A stretch of DNA of 32,171 nucleotides from an uncultured Bacteroidales bacterium (GCA_903879715.1 CAIRMR010000182.1:1-32171); one strand, 5' to 3'; shown: positions 17,455 through 24,825, counted from the first letter of the stretch. Program-made: numbers and translations. Notes: generated by a model from the letters alone, not told the origin.

Positions 17455-17519
17455 CAAAGCTAATCTGTAAAACAAATAAAGATGTAGGGATATGCGCATT
17501 AAAAACTTCGATATGCGCA
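17455..17519 (-). promoter_or_regulatory. GH20-gene promoter with perfect 21-bp-period direct-repeat operator
   Basis: Read on the minus strand, TGCGCATATC occurs twice without mismatch (17519-17510 and 17498-17489), separated by 11 bp. CCTAC (17488-17484) follows, then 21 bp, then TAGCTTTG (17462-17455). This is the best of the three copies. The proximal half-site ends near where the -33 contact would be, as in class II activation by AraC-family proteins. Confidence 0.8.
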
Positions 17520-17599
17520 AAATGGATTCGAAAGGAACTGGAAATATAGAAATAGGCTTAAACGGTATAGCTCAGATTTCAACAATAAAGCCAGGAAAG

Positions 17600-17716
17600 C
17601 TTCGGGGGTTAGGCTCCGCTCACCAACCTTCGCTTACCCGTTTTAAATACTTCTTATGCTTGTGTTAACCAGAAATTCTGACCCCCTAAATCCTAACCCC
17701 AAATCCCTAACCCCTT
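17600..17716. repeat. Mosaic intergenic repeat with C-tract (G-quadruplex) array
   Basis: A GGCTCCGCTCACCAACCTTCGC-like segment (about 17611-17634) is followed by C-tracts separated by TAAAT/TAA/AAAT spacers at 17682-17715, which end just before the stop codon of the next gene. On the minus strand these are telomere-like GGGGTTAGGGATTTGGGG runs. The same elements occur at 3193-3306 and 24826-24920 in the opposite orientation relative to the neighbouring gene. Confidence 0.6.
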
Positions 17717-18619
17717 CTATATAAATCTTCTTTTTACAAAATCCTTCAACCGGGCAAGGGTTTCCTGTTTGGTTTCCCACTCTGCAGAATGGTATTTCTG
17801 TAAAATCCAGTTTGCTTCATCCAGATTAACCGCTTTGTTGATCCGGTGAATAGCTTCTTCATACTGTACAGTGCTGCTTCCAAACAAATCGCTGATAAAG
17901 CTGAACTTGTCGTTAAGCCCTATTCCGGTTATCAGGTTGGCAATAGGCTGAAACTGTACACGCGAACCCATAAAGCCCTGTGGCTGGGCCGAAGCCATGG
18001 TCTCACTTAACGATTTATTGCCTGTGTTGAACTTATCAGCCAGCATGGCCGGAGCAGATTCCGGATTAACAGAATGTATATTTTCAGAAGTTTCCTTTTC
18101 GGGTGTTTGCTCTTCCTGAAATTCAGATAGCGGCTGTACCTGGTTTTCAAACACCGGTTCAGGAGCAGATTCAGCTTCCGGGATTAATTCAGCAACTGCT
18201 TCAGCCTGTAAAATAATTTCAGGTTCGGATTCTGGTTTGTATTCCTGCTCAACTGCATAGTCCAGCCCTTTTTCGGTAACAGGTTCGGCTTCAAGTTTTG
18301 GCTGAGGTGGCGTTTGTGCCGGATCCGGCGAATTGAAATGTTCTTTGCCGTAATGTGTTGGAATGGATGCAGCTGCAGGATGAGAATCTTCAGAGACCGC
18401 AGTATTTACCCTTACTTCAGGCTTGGCTGCAGTATCCTGAAGCGTGAGATTTATCTGGCCGATATTTTTAAAAGTATCATAAAGCTTACGCAGATCATCG
18501 AGCATCAGGTCAAGTTCCACTTGCGAAATGGTGCCTGCCGGAACGTATAATTGATTGTACCTCGATACTACTTTCCGGATCAGATCGTCGGCATCGCGGG
18601 TTAAACGGTTTAAGTCCAT
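17717..18619 (-). CDS. Bacteroidota protein of unknown function with acidic central linker
   Basis: This 300-residue protein has no recognised catalytic motif. Residues 1-66 are predicted helical (two helices, DDLIRKVVSRYNQLYVPAG and VELDLMLDDLRKLYDTF). Residues about 67-215 are rich in Glu, Pro, Ala and Ser and probably disordered. The last 80 residues (IANLITGIGLNDKFSFISDLF, then AIHRINKAVNLDEANWILQKY, ending DFVKRRFI) resemble a conserved helical domain I recall from uncharacterised Bacteroidota proteins. There is no signal peptide or membrane segment, so it is cytoplasmic. It is monocistronic, with a heptamer repeat array (18699-18866) 80 bp upstream. The ORF is well supported by composition and length; function is unknown. 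Confidence 0.8.
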   Translation of the reverse strand: MDLNRLTRDADDLIRKVVSRYNQLYVPAGTISQVELDLMLDDLRKLYDTFKNIGQINLTLQDTAAKPEVRVNTAVSEDSHPAAASIPTHYGKEHFNSPDPAQTPPQPKLEAEPVTEKGLDYAVEQEYKPESEPEIILQAEAVAELIPEAESAPEPVFENQVQPLSEFQEEQTPEKETSENIHSVNPESAPAMLADKFNTGNKSLSETMASAQPQGFMGSRVQFQPIANLITGIGLNDKFSFISDLFGSSTVQYEEAIHRINKAVNLDEANWILQKYHSAEWETKQETLARLKDFVKRRFI

Positions 18620-18698
18620 GGTTGAGGTGATAGTTAATGGTTATTGGAAAACAGAAAATGGTTATTTGTATTTCTTAGTCTATTCGGTAGTTTTATTC

Positions 18699-18866
18699 AT
18701 TCGTTAATCGTTATTCGTCATTCGTTAATCGTTATTCGTTAATCGTTATTCGTTATTCGTTATTCGTTATTCGTCATTCGTTATTCGTAAATCGTCATTC
18801 GTAAATCGTCATTCGTAAATCGTCATTCGTAAATCGTCATTCGTAAATCGTCATTCGTAAATCCTA
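18699..18866. repeat. Heptanucleotide tandem repeat, 24 units
   Basis: Twenty-four contiguous 7-bp units run without a phase break. The first half uses ATTCGTT and AATCGTT with an occasional ATTCGTC. The second half has settled into a 14-bp unit, ATTCGTA-AATCGTC, repeated five times, with a degenerate last unit (AATCCTA). The array fills much of the 436-bp gap between the divergent gene at 18619 and tdk at 19056. It is not a CRISPR array (no spacers). Confidence 0.95.
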
Positions 18867-18999
18867 AATTCCACTTTCTTGCTGATATTATTATTTATCA
18901 ACTTATAAAATGTTGAAAACAGGCAGATTGCTTGCTTTTTGTTGAAAGATTTTATGCTTTATCATGGTTTCTGATTCAGGAAAGATGCAAATATTTCAT

Positions 19000-19007
19000 T
19001 AAGTTTG
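19000..19007 (+). promoter_or_regulatory. Predicted -7 element for tdk
   Basis: TAAGTTTG matches TAnnTTTG fully and would give a leader of about 43 nt before the tdk ATG at 19056. No obvious -33 element is seen. Confidence 0.45.
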
Positions 19008-19055
19008 CGTTTCTTATCAGGTGTTAAAATTAACAAAGAATAAACTACACAGCGC

Positions 19056-19646
19056 ATGTTTCTTGAAAAATCCACTAACAATCCATCACAAGGCAGAGGC
19101 TGGATCGAAGTTGTTGTCGGTTCTATGTTTTCCGGTAAAACGGAGGAACTGATCCGAAGACTGAATCGTGCGCGCATTGCCAAGCAAAAAGTGGAAATAT
19201 TCAAACCCGAAATAGATAAACGGTATGATGATATTAATGTTGTTTCACACAACGATAACAGCATACGTTCCATCCCGGTTCAAAATGCGTCGCAGATACT
19301 GCTTTACATTGATGGAATGGATGTTGTAGGCATTGACGAAGCGCAGTTCCTGGACGACGATCTTCCGGCCGTTTGCAATTACATTGCTAACCAGGGAATC
19401 AGGGTGGTTGTAGCCGGGTTGGATATGGATTTCCAGGGCAAGCCGTTCGGGCCCATACCGGCGCTTATGGCAACAGCCGAGTATGTTACAAAAGTTCATG
19501 CTATCTGCATGCGGTGCGGCGACCTGGCGCATTATTCACATCGTACCGTCGTAAGTGAAAAACTGGTTTTGTTAGGCGAAAAAGATAACTATGAGCCACT
19601 ATGCCGGAAATGTTATTCGGACACGAAGACTGGATTCAAGGATTGA
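19056..19646 (+). CDS. tdk: Thymidine kinase (type II)
   Basis: This 196-residue enzyme phosphorylates thymidine with ATP in the salvage pathway. The P-loop is [10 protein letters not shown] (residues 22-31), the Walker B-like motif is DEAQF (94-98), and the lasso zinc site has Cys151-x-x-Cys154 (CMRC) and Cys183-x-x-Cys186 (CRKC). The thymidine-binding region includes [15 protein letters not shown]. Length and the short N-terminal extension [19 protein letters not shown] are typical of Bacteroidota Tdk, which supports the ATG at 19056. A TAnnTTTG element lies 49 bp upstream. The downstream RNA ligase gene starts 159 bp after the stop and may be separately expressed. Confidence 0.97.
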   Translation: MFLEKSTNNPSQGRGWIEVVVGSMFSGKTEELIRRLNRARIAKQKVEIFKPEIDKRYDDINVVSHNDNSIRSIPVQNASQILLYIDGMDVVGIDEAQFLDDDLPAVCNYIANQGIRVVVAGLDMDFQGKPFGPIPALMATAEYVTKVHAICMRCGDLAHYSHRTVVSEKLVLLGEKDNYEPLCRKCYSDTKTGFKD

Positions 19647-19805
19647 AAATAAAACAGGCGAGGGCAGGAATGATATTTTAAACGGTGAAACTGCGAAAGT
19701 CAATAAGGTAAAAGATCCGTCTGATGTATTCCCGGTTTCCTGCTTCTGGATACCGGCTCTATACTTCTAACTATCAGTTTCTTAGTTCAAAAAAAACACG
19801 CAACT

Positions 19806-20822
19806 TTGAGAAAATTAGCTAGTATTCAAAGAATCAAGGAATTAGAACCAATCGAAGGTGCTGATGCCATCGAAAAGGCAACTGTATTAGGTTGGCAGTT
19901 AGTTGTTAAGAAAAATGAATTTAAGGTCGGGGATTTAGCTGTTTATTGTGAAATTGATTGTTTAATGCCCGACAAACCCGAGTTTGAGTTTTTGAAACCC
20001 AGGGGAATGCGGGTGCGCACCATAAGGCTTCGCGGTCAGGTATCGCAGGGAATTTGCTTTCCTTTATCTATACTTCCACCTGATTTTGATATTTCTGAAG
20101 ACAATGATTGTACCGGGGTATTAGGAATTGAAAAATATGAGCCACCAATACCAGCCTGTTTAAGTGGCATTGCAAAAGGTAGATTCCCATCGTTTATCCC
20201 CAAAACTGATGAAACAAGAGTTCAGGTTTTACAGAAACTTTTAGACAAATACAGAGGCGAAAAATGCTATATAACCGAAAAAGTTGATGGCAGTTCCGGA
20301 ACTTTTTACATTAACAACGGCGAATTTGGTGTTTGTTCACGTAACCTTGAGTTGCTGGAAGATACTGAAAACAGCTTTTGGAAAGTAGCCAGACAAATGG
20401 ATATAGAAGGCAAAATCCGTTCACTGAAAGGCAATTTCGCATTACAAGGCGAGGTAATTGGCGAAGGTATACAGGATAACAAATTGCATTTAAAGGGACA
20501 AACAATAAGGTTCTTTAACGCTTTTGATATTGATAAATTTGAATTCCTGCAATTTGAAAAATTCGTTGAATTATTTGAAAAACTTCATTTGCCAACAGTT
20601 CCCATCATTACCAAAGATTATGAGCTATCAAATAATATTGAGGAAATCATAAAAATGGCAACCATAAAAAGTACAATCTGCCCTGATGTTTGGGCTGAAG
20701 GTATTGTTATTCGTCCATTGAATGAAAAGATTGATTTACTTTTGTCAAATGAAAACTTCAATAATGGCAGGGTGAGTTTTAAAGCCATAAACCCGGAATT
20801 TCTGTTGAAGTATGGAGAATAA
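19806..20822 (+). CDS. RNA ligase, DraRnl/Rnl5 type
   Basis: This 338-residue ATP-dependent RNA ligase matches the Deinococcus DraRnl (DRB0094, Rnl5) family in length and layout: an N-terminal OB-like domain (about 1-125) in front of the nucleotidyltransferase domain. Motifs are I, EKVDGSSGTF (adenylated Lys159); Ia, CSRNLEL; III, FALQGEVIGEGI; IIIa, FFNAFDI; IV, AEGIVIRP; V, VSFKAINPEFLLKY. DraRnl seals nicks with an RNA 3'-OH end in duplexes, so an RNA-repair role is likely. The frame has no ATG before residue 54, which is inside the OB domain, so I take the TTG at 19806; the N-terminus MRKLASIQRI agrees with the family. It is monocistronic in appearance, between tdk and the cyclophilins, with no HEN1/Pnkp partner nearby. 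Confidence 0.9.
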   Translation: MRKLASIQRIKELEPIEGADAIEKATVLGWQLVVKKNEFKVGDLAVYCEIDCLMPDKPEFEFLKPRGMRVRTIRLRGQVSQGICFPLSILPPDFDISEDNDCTGVLGIEKYEPPIPACLSGIAKGRFPSFIPKTDETRVQVLQKLLDKYRGEKCYITEKVDGSSGTFYINNGEFGVCSRNLELLEDTENSFWKVARQMDIEGKIRSLKGNFALQGEVIGEGIQDNKLHLKGQTIRFFNAFDIDKFEFLQFEKFVELFEKLHLPTVPIITKDYELSNNIEEIIKMATIKSTICPDVWAEGIVIRPLNEKIDLLLSNENFNNGRVSFKAINPEFLLKYGE

Positions 20823-20947
20823 TGAAATTATTTTCATGGATTTGAGTAGTGAATTGTTTTTCGATTTCAATACATACCATGCCCATCAAGAATTTTAGGC
20901 CCGTTATGGGATTAAAATCCAGAAAATATTATCTTAAAAAACAACTA

Positions 20948-21775
20948 ATGAAAAACGCGTTTATCGTTGCAATTTTAGCTCTACTACTGCTAGCTTGTTC
21001 TTCCAAACCGGAAGAAACATTCGTTACCATTACAACTCCTTATGGTAATATCGTCGTAAAACTTTATGACAGTACTGTCAGGCACAAGGAAAATTTCATC
21101 AAACTCGCTGATGCCGGTTATTTCAACGCTACTTTATTTCACAGGGTTATCCAGAAGTTCATGATACAAGGAGGTGACCCCAGTTCGAAACATGCTTTGC
21201 CTGGCGCCCTTTTAGGTGATGGCGACACTACTTATACGGTTCCGTTCGAATATGTTCCTTCTTATTTGCATAAAAGAGGCGCTTTTGCCGCCGCACGCGA
21301 AAATGACGATGAAAATCCATTGAAAGCTTCGTCGGCTTCGCAGTTTTATATTGTTCAGGGAAAAGTGTTTACCAACGAAGAACTTGATGCCGTGGAACTT
21401 AAAGTAGAACGCCGCACCAAGCAATACATTATGATGGATCTGTTGATAAAAGAAGGTAAGGAAGATGAATTGAAAGCGTTTAAACAAATGGCTGATAAAC
21501 GTGATACTGCCAGTATCAGGCAGATAATCAATAAATACCGCAATGCCGTCGAAGCTCAGTATATGCGCACTAAACCGTTTAGGCTAACCGATGAGCAACG
21601 ACGCATTTACACAACCATCGGCGGAACACCTCACCTGGATGGAGCTTACACCGTTTTTGGCGAAGTAGTTAGTGGCATGGAAATTGTTGATCAGATTGCA
21701 GCCGTACAGACTGACACAAATGACCGGCCTGTTCAGGATATCCGTATGACAATAAAAGTTTTAAAAGATAAGTAA
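20948..21775 (+). CDS. Cyclophilin-type peptidyl-prolyl isomerase, lipoprotein
   Basis: This 275-residue protein has a lipobox LLLAC (Cys17), so it is a membrane-anchored, extracytoplasmic foldase. The cyclophilin core begins VTITTPYGNIVVKLYDSTVRHKENF, with the catalytic Arg66 in LFHRVIQKFMIQGGDP and QFYIVQG. A helical insert of about 85 residues (from FTNEELDAVELKVERRTKQ to about FRLTDEQRR) interrupts the core before GGTPHLDGAYTVFGEVVSG. A GTG at 20849 would extend the frame by 33 residues, but the ATG at 20948 starts a proper lipoprotein signal and is chosen. A second cyclophilin lies 95 bp downstream, a tandem duplicate with a shorter insert. Confidence 0.93.
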   Translation: MKNAFIVAILALLLLACSSKPEETFVTITTPYGNIVVKLYDSTVRHKENFIKLADAGYFNATLFHRVIQKFMIQGGDPSSKHALPGALLGDGDTTYTVPFEYVPSYLHKRGAFAAARENDDENPLKASSASQFYIVQGKVFTNEELDAVELKVERRTKQYIMMDLLIKEGKEDELKAFKQMADKRDTASIRQIINKYRNAVEAQYMRTKPFRLTDEQRRIYTTIGGTPHLDGAYTVFGEVVSGMEIVDQIAAVQTDTNDRPVQDIRMTIKVLKDK

Positions 21776-21778
21776 TAT

Positions 21779-21812
21779 CGCTCTGTCGCCCTTCGCCCCT
21801 CATTCCCCTGAA
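21779..21812. repeat. Short C-rich low-complexity stretch (TCGCCC type)
   Basis: GCTCTGTCGCCCTTCGCCCCTCATTCCCC-like sequence directly follows the stop codon of the first cyclophilin. It belongs to the same family as 15660-15722 and 23705-23760. Confidence 0.5.
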
Positions 21813-21870
21813 CCACAATGAAAATAAATAAGTAAAAGCTGCGTTAAAGCAATAAATCAAACTAAGCAAC

Positions 21871-22497
21871 ATGAAACGTTCACTTTTTTTAACCATAACC
21901 TTTATCTTCCTATTTATGATGGAAATTGATGCCCAGAAAGTAACCAAAGTGCTTATTCATACCGATTTAGGTGATATTAAAGTTGCACTTTATAATGATA
22001 CGCCTAAACACCGCGATAATTTTGTAAAACTTGTCAAAAATGGTTTTTACAACGGTTCCCCATTTCATCGGGTTATAAAAGGTTTTATGGTTCAGGGCGG
22101 AGGCGCTCCTGCAGGTTTACCCGAGATGAGCGACAGGGTTCCGGCAGAATTTGTACCAGCTCATATTCATAAAAAAGGCGCTTTATGCGCAGCCCGCATG
22201 GGCGACCAGGTAAATCCTAAAAAGGAATCCTCTGGTTCCCAATTCTATATCGTACAGGGTGCCAAAGTTCCTGTGGAACAACTTAACCAGTTTGATCTGA
22301 AACGCAAAGTAAAATACACTCCTGAGCAACGAACTATCTATACTACAATAGGCGGAACCCCATTTCTTGACGGAGATTACACTGTATTTGGTGAAGTTAT
22401 CGAAGGCCTGGATGTAATCGATAAAATTGCAGCCGTTCAAACCGCCGCTGGCGATAAGCCGGTAAAAGATTTGAAGATGACGATGAAAGTGCTCTAA
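21871..22497 (+). CDS. Cyclophilin-type peptidyl-prolyl isomerase, secreted
   Basis: This 208-residue protein has a signal peptide (about 1-22, ending EIDAQ) but no lipobox, so it is probably periplasmic. The core is closely related to the preceding gene: VLIHTDLGDIKVALYNDTP, FHRVIKGFMVQGGGAP with the catalytic Arg, GSQFYIVQG, GGTPFLDGDYTVFGEVIEG and the near-identical DKIAAVQT end. The insert is about 30 residues, against about 85 in its neighbour. It probably shares a transcript with the first cyclophilin. A strong terminator follows 26 bp after the stop. Confidence 0.93.
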   Translation: MKRSLFLTITFIFLFMMEIDAQKVTKVLIHTDLGDIKVALYNDTPKHRDNFVKLVKNGFYNGSPFHRVIKGFMVQGGGAPAGLPEMSDRVPAEFVPAHIHKKGALCAARMGDQVNPKKESSGSQFYIVQGAKVPVEQLNQFDLKRKVKYTPEQRTIYTTIGGTPFLDGDYTVFGEVIEGLDVIDKIAAVQTAAGDKPVKDLKMTMKVL

Positions 22498-22522
22498 GAT
22501 AGAAACAATTTTCAGTATAGAT

Positions 22523-22557
22523 AAAGGGATCCGGATTCAGTATTCGGGTCCTTTTTT
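22523..22557 (+). terminator. Rho-independent terminator after the cyclophilin pair
   Basis: AAAGGGATCCGGAT (22523-22536) pairs with ATTCGGGTCCTTTT (22542-22555) over 14 bp with three G-U wobbles and a 5-nt loop (TCAGT), and the stem runs into a T-tract. Confidence 0.85.
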
Positions 22558-22629
22558 ATTTCAAGGATCAAATATTCCCGATTTATAGTGATTATATTGA
22601 ATGAAGTAAGAAAATATAGAACTTTTTCC

Positions 22630-22662
22630 GACCTTTGCACAACCTGCACATTTGTTGTGCAG
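22630..22662 (+). promoter_or_regulatory. pheS promoter and 5' leader hairpins
   Basis: GACCTTTG (22630-22637) matches TAnnTTTG with one mismatch and would start the transcript near 22643. Immediately after it is a perfect hairpin, CTGCACA-TTTGT-TGTGCAG (22644-22662). An alternative stem, GCACAAC (22637-22643) with GTTGTGC (22654-22660), shares the right arm, so the two foldings exclude each other. The leader is only about 39 nt. No T-box features are visible. Confidence 0.45.
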
Positions 22663-22681
22663 TTCTTGTAAGTTTTAGCGT

Positions 22682-23704
22682 ATGAAAGAGAAGATCAATC
22701 AGTTACTTGAAGAAGTAAAACAGTTTAAAGCCGATAGCGCAGATAGCCTGGAGCAGTTCCGCATTCGCTTCCTGGGTCGTAAAGGTTTGTTGCAGGATTT
22801 GTTTGATGCATTTAAAGAACTTCCGGGAGACCAGAAACGGGATGTAGGTCAGTTACTTAACGTGCTGAAAAATGAAGCGCAGGACAAAGTTAACCTGCTG
22901 AAGGAGTCTTTCGAAAGCCTTGAAACTGGTGCTGATCTTGAAAATGATCTTTCCAAACCAGCAAATTTCCGGGAACCGGGTACACGGCATCCGCTGCAGA
23001 TTGTCCGCAACGAGATGATCAGTATTTTCTCGCGTTTAGGTTTCACCGTAAATGAAGGACCTGAAATTGAAGACGACTGGCATAACTTCTCCGCGCTGAA
23101 TTTCCCTCCGGAACATCCCGCACGTGATATGCAGGACACATTTTTTATTGAAAAAGATCCGGATATTGCTCTGCGTACGCATACTTCCAGCGTTCAGGTT
23201 CGCGTAATGGAAAATAACAAACCGCCAATCCGTTCTATCTTTCCCGGTCGGGTATTCCGTAACGAGGCTATCTCCGCTCGTGCGCATTGTTTCTTCCACC
23301 AGGTTGAAGGATTGTATATCGACCGCAATGTTTCATTTGCAGATCTGAAACAGACTTTATTGTATTTTTCACGTGAAATGTTTGCTCCCGATACTCAAAT
23401 AAGGTTGCGTCCTTCCTATTTCCCATTTACTGAGCCATCAGCTGAAATGGATATTTCATGCAATCTTTGCGGAGGTAAAGGATGCGGATTCTGCAAATAT
23501 ACCGGTTGGGTTGAAATTCTCGGCTGCGGGATGGTTGATCCTGCGGTTCTCGAAAACTGCGGTATCGACAGCAAGGAATATTCAGGTTATGCTTTCGGAA
23601 TGGGAATTGAACGTATTACCAACCTGAAATTCCAGGTTAAAGATTTACGTATGTTCAGTGAAAACGATCTTCGGTTCCTGAAACAGTTTGAATCGGCTGG
23701 GTAG
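22682..23704 (+). CDS. pheS: Phenylalanine--tRNA ligase, alpha subunit
   Basis: This 340-residue class II synthetase subunit pairs with PheT to charge tRNA-Phe. It has an N-terminal coiled coil (about 1-95), the catalytic core with motif 2 in FPGRVFRNEAISARAHCFFHQVEG, and motif 3 in YAFGMGIERI. The Cys-rich CNLCGGKGCGFCKYTGW segment near the C-terminus is common in PheS of this lineage. Length is normal. pheT is not in the window, so the two subunits are encoded apart, as in many Bacteroidota. It is expressed from its own promoter, behind the terminator at 22523-22557. Confidence 0.97.
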   Translation: MKEKINQLLEEVKQFKADSADSLEQFRIRFLGRKGLLQDLFDAFKELPGDQKRDVGQLLNVLKNEAQDKVNLLKESFESLETGADLENDLSKPANFREPGTRHPLQIVRNEMISIFSRLGFTVNEGPEIEDDWHNFSALNFPPEHPARDMQDTFFIEKDPDIALRTHTSSVQVRVMENNKPPIRSIFPGRVFRNEAISARAHCFFHQVEGLYIDRNVSFADLKQTLLYFSREMFAPDTQIRLRPSYFPFTEPSAEMDISCNLCGGKGCGFCKYTGWVEILGCGMVDPAVLENCGIDSKEYSGYAFGMGIERITNLKFQVKDLRMFSENDLRFLKQFESAG

Positions 23705-23890
23705 TAGGAGGTGCGAAGGGCGATTGGGCGACAGGGCGAGGGGAGACTGGGAGAAAGGAGAAAAAGACTTAGAGGCATAGAGACCAAGAGAATATGAGAG
23801 ATATACTCCATAAAACCAATACCTGGATTTTATTCGTTGGAATTTGGACCTTGGAATTTAGACTTTGGGATTTGAAACTTGGGGTTTAAT
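23705..23890. repeat. Mosaic low-complexity intergenic repeat between pheS and the methyltransferase
   Basis: GGGCGATTGGGCGACAGGGCGAGGGGAGACTGGGAG-like repeats (about 23715-23757) pass into an AAGACTTAGAGGCATAGAGACC purine-rich stretch (about 23763-23800). A TTGGAATTTGGACCTTGGAATTTAGACTTTGGG block (about 23838-23885) follows and ends close to the stop codon of the convergent methyltransferase gene. Confidence 0.6.
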
Positions 23891-23895
23891 CCTTT

Positions 23896-24324
23896 TTACC
23901 ATATAAATGGGACTACCCTTTTCGTTTTCCGCATATATGCCTTGTAATCAGGAAAATGACTACAAAGAAGGCCTTCCTCGTAAATCATCTTTAATATCAA
24001 TCCGGCTACAAGTACGAGGCTGATTATTAGTTTTCTGAAATCAAACTGTCCGGACAATAACGCAATCGCAAAAATAAAAATCGAAGTGTACATTGGGTGC
24101 CGTATCACGCTGTAGGGCCCGAGAGTAACTAAATTCCCATTTACAACAGGGTAAGGAACTATATTAAAATTCCCCAGTTTCATTACAGCCATGGACCAGA
24201 AAGCAAGGAAGCCTGAAATTCCCAGCAATAGAAAGCTCCACCAGGGAAGAACAAGCCAATTCGTTACAATCATCAGTAAAACCAGGCATGTAAACTGAAT
24301 AGTTACAAGTATTTTTCCTTTCAT
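23896..24324 (-). CDS. Isoprenylcysteine carboxyl methyltransferase-like membrane protein
   Basis: This 142-residue integral membrane protein with about four helices belongs to the ICMT/phospholipid methyltransferase-like family. The SAM-binding signature is present: LGPYSVIRHPMYTSIF and, near the C-terminus, Glu-Glu followed by HFPDYKAYMRKTKRVVPFIW. The true substrate in bacteria is generally unknown; lipid or small-molecule carboxyl or amine methylation is possible. Its ATG overlaps the stop of the upstream gene by four bases (ATGA), so the two are translationally coupled. Confidence 0.85.
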   Translation of the reverse strand: MKGKILVTIQFTCLVLLMIVTNWLVLPWWSFLLLGISGFLAFWSMAVMKLGNFNIVPYPVVNGNLVTLGPYSVIRHPMYTSIFIFAIALLSGQFDFRKLIISLVLVAGLILKMIYEEGLLCSHFPDYKAYMRKTKRVVPFIW

Positions 24325-24824
24325 TGATCTTCGGCTAAAGGCATAATTCGTGTCTGCTTTTCCGCTTTTTCCTTCTTTAAATCTGTGAGATGGATTTCAA
24401 GGTCCTGAAGGATAGGGCCCAAAGATTTTATTGGCTCCTGGTTAATAAGGGCCGCCAGTTGAACCCCGGCTATTGATTTTATCTGGGCAACAAGTTGTGT
24501 TACTTTCTCTTCAGGAAGGGCGCCTTGCACCACAAGGAAATAACCAAACTGTTTATGTGTCGGTAACAGGTTTAATCCTGAACTGCTGTTTCCTAAAAGG
24601 CAGAACACACTCCTGTAATCTTCATCCTGGCAATGATAAAACTTGAAATCCTGCAGATTGTCCGATTTCTCAAAATAAACAGGTAAATCTTTTTCGCGCA
24701 AGAGGTTTAATAACGTCCGGCTATTAATATAATGCACCAGTTGTATGACAGGCATATTTGTTGCGATACCTATAAATGCATCTGCAAGTTCAACTGTAGG
24801 ATCAAGGCGTGATTTTGCAGCCAT
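24321..24824 (-). CDS. IPExxxVDY-like Bacteroidota protein of unknown function
   Basis: This 167-residue cytoplasmic protein resembles the IPExxxVDY family of Bacteroidota. It has an N-terminal helical part (about 10-45, ELADAFIGIATNMPVIQLVHYINSRTLLNLLRE), a middle part with acidic/aromatic segments (FKFYHCQDEDYRSVFCLLGN) and the family-like LLPTHKQFGYFLVVQG in the position of LIPExxxVDYFL. The core signature is degenerate (LPTHKQFGY). The C-terminal 40 residues are charged and helical. Function is unknown. Its leader contains a G-tract repeat directly before the start codon, and a -7 element at 24935-24942 sets a leader of about 105 nt. It overlaps the methyltransferase gene by 4 bp. Confidence 0.75.
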   Translation of the reverse strand: MAAKSRLDPTVELADAFIGIATNMPVIQLVHYINSRTLLNLLREKDLPVYFEKSDNLQDFKFYHCQDEDYRSVFCLLGNSSSGLNLLPTHKQFGYFLVVQGALPEEKVTQLVAQIKSIAGVQLAALINQEPIKSLGPILQDLEIHLTDLKKEKAEKQTRIMPLAEDQ

Positions 24825-24825
24825 T

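Noticed and set aside
18699-18866. CRISPR-like array
   Set aside because: Units are 7 or 14 bp with no unique spacers, and no cas genes are present.
18962-19273. 103-residue minus-strand frame over the tdk start
   Set aside because: Overlaps the conserved P-loop region of tdk in antisense and shows no family features.
20849-20947. GTG-initiated extension of the first cyclophilin
   Set aside because: It would bury the lipoprotein signal 33 residues inside the protein; the ATG at 20948 gives a normal signal and lipobox.
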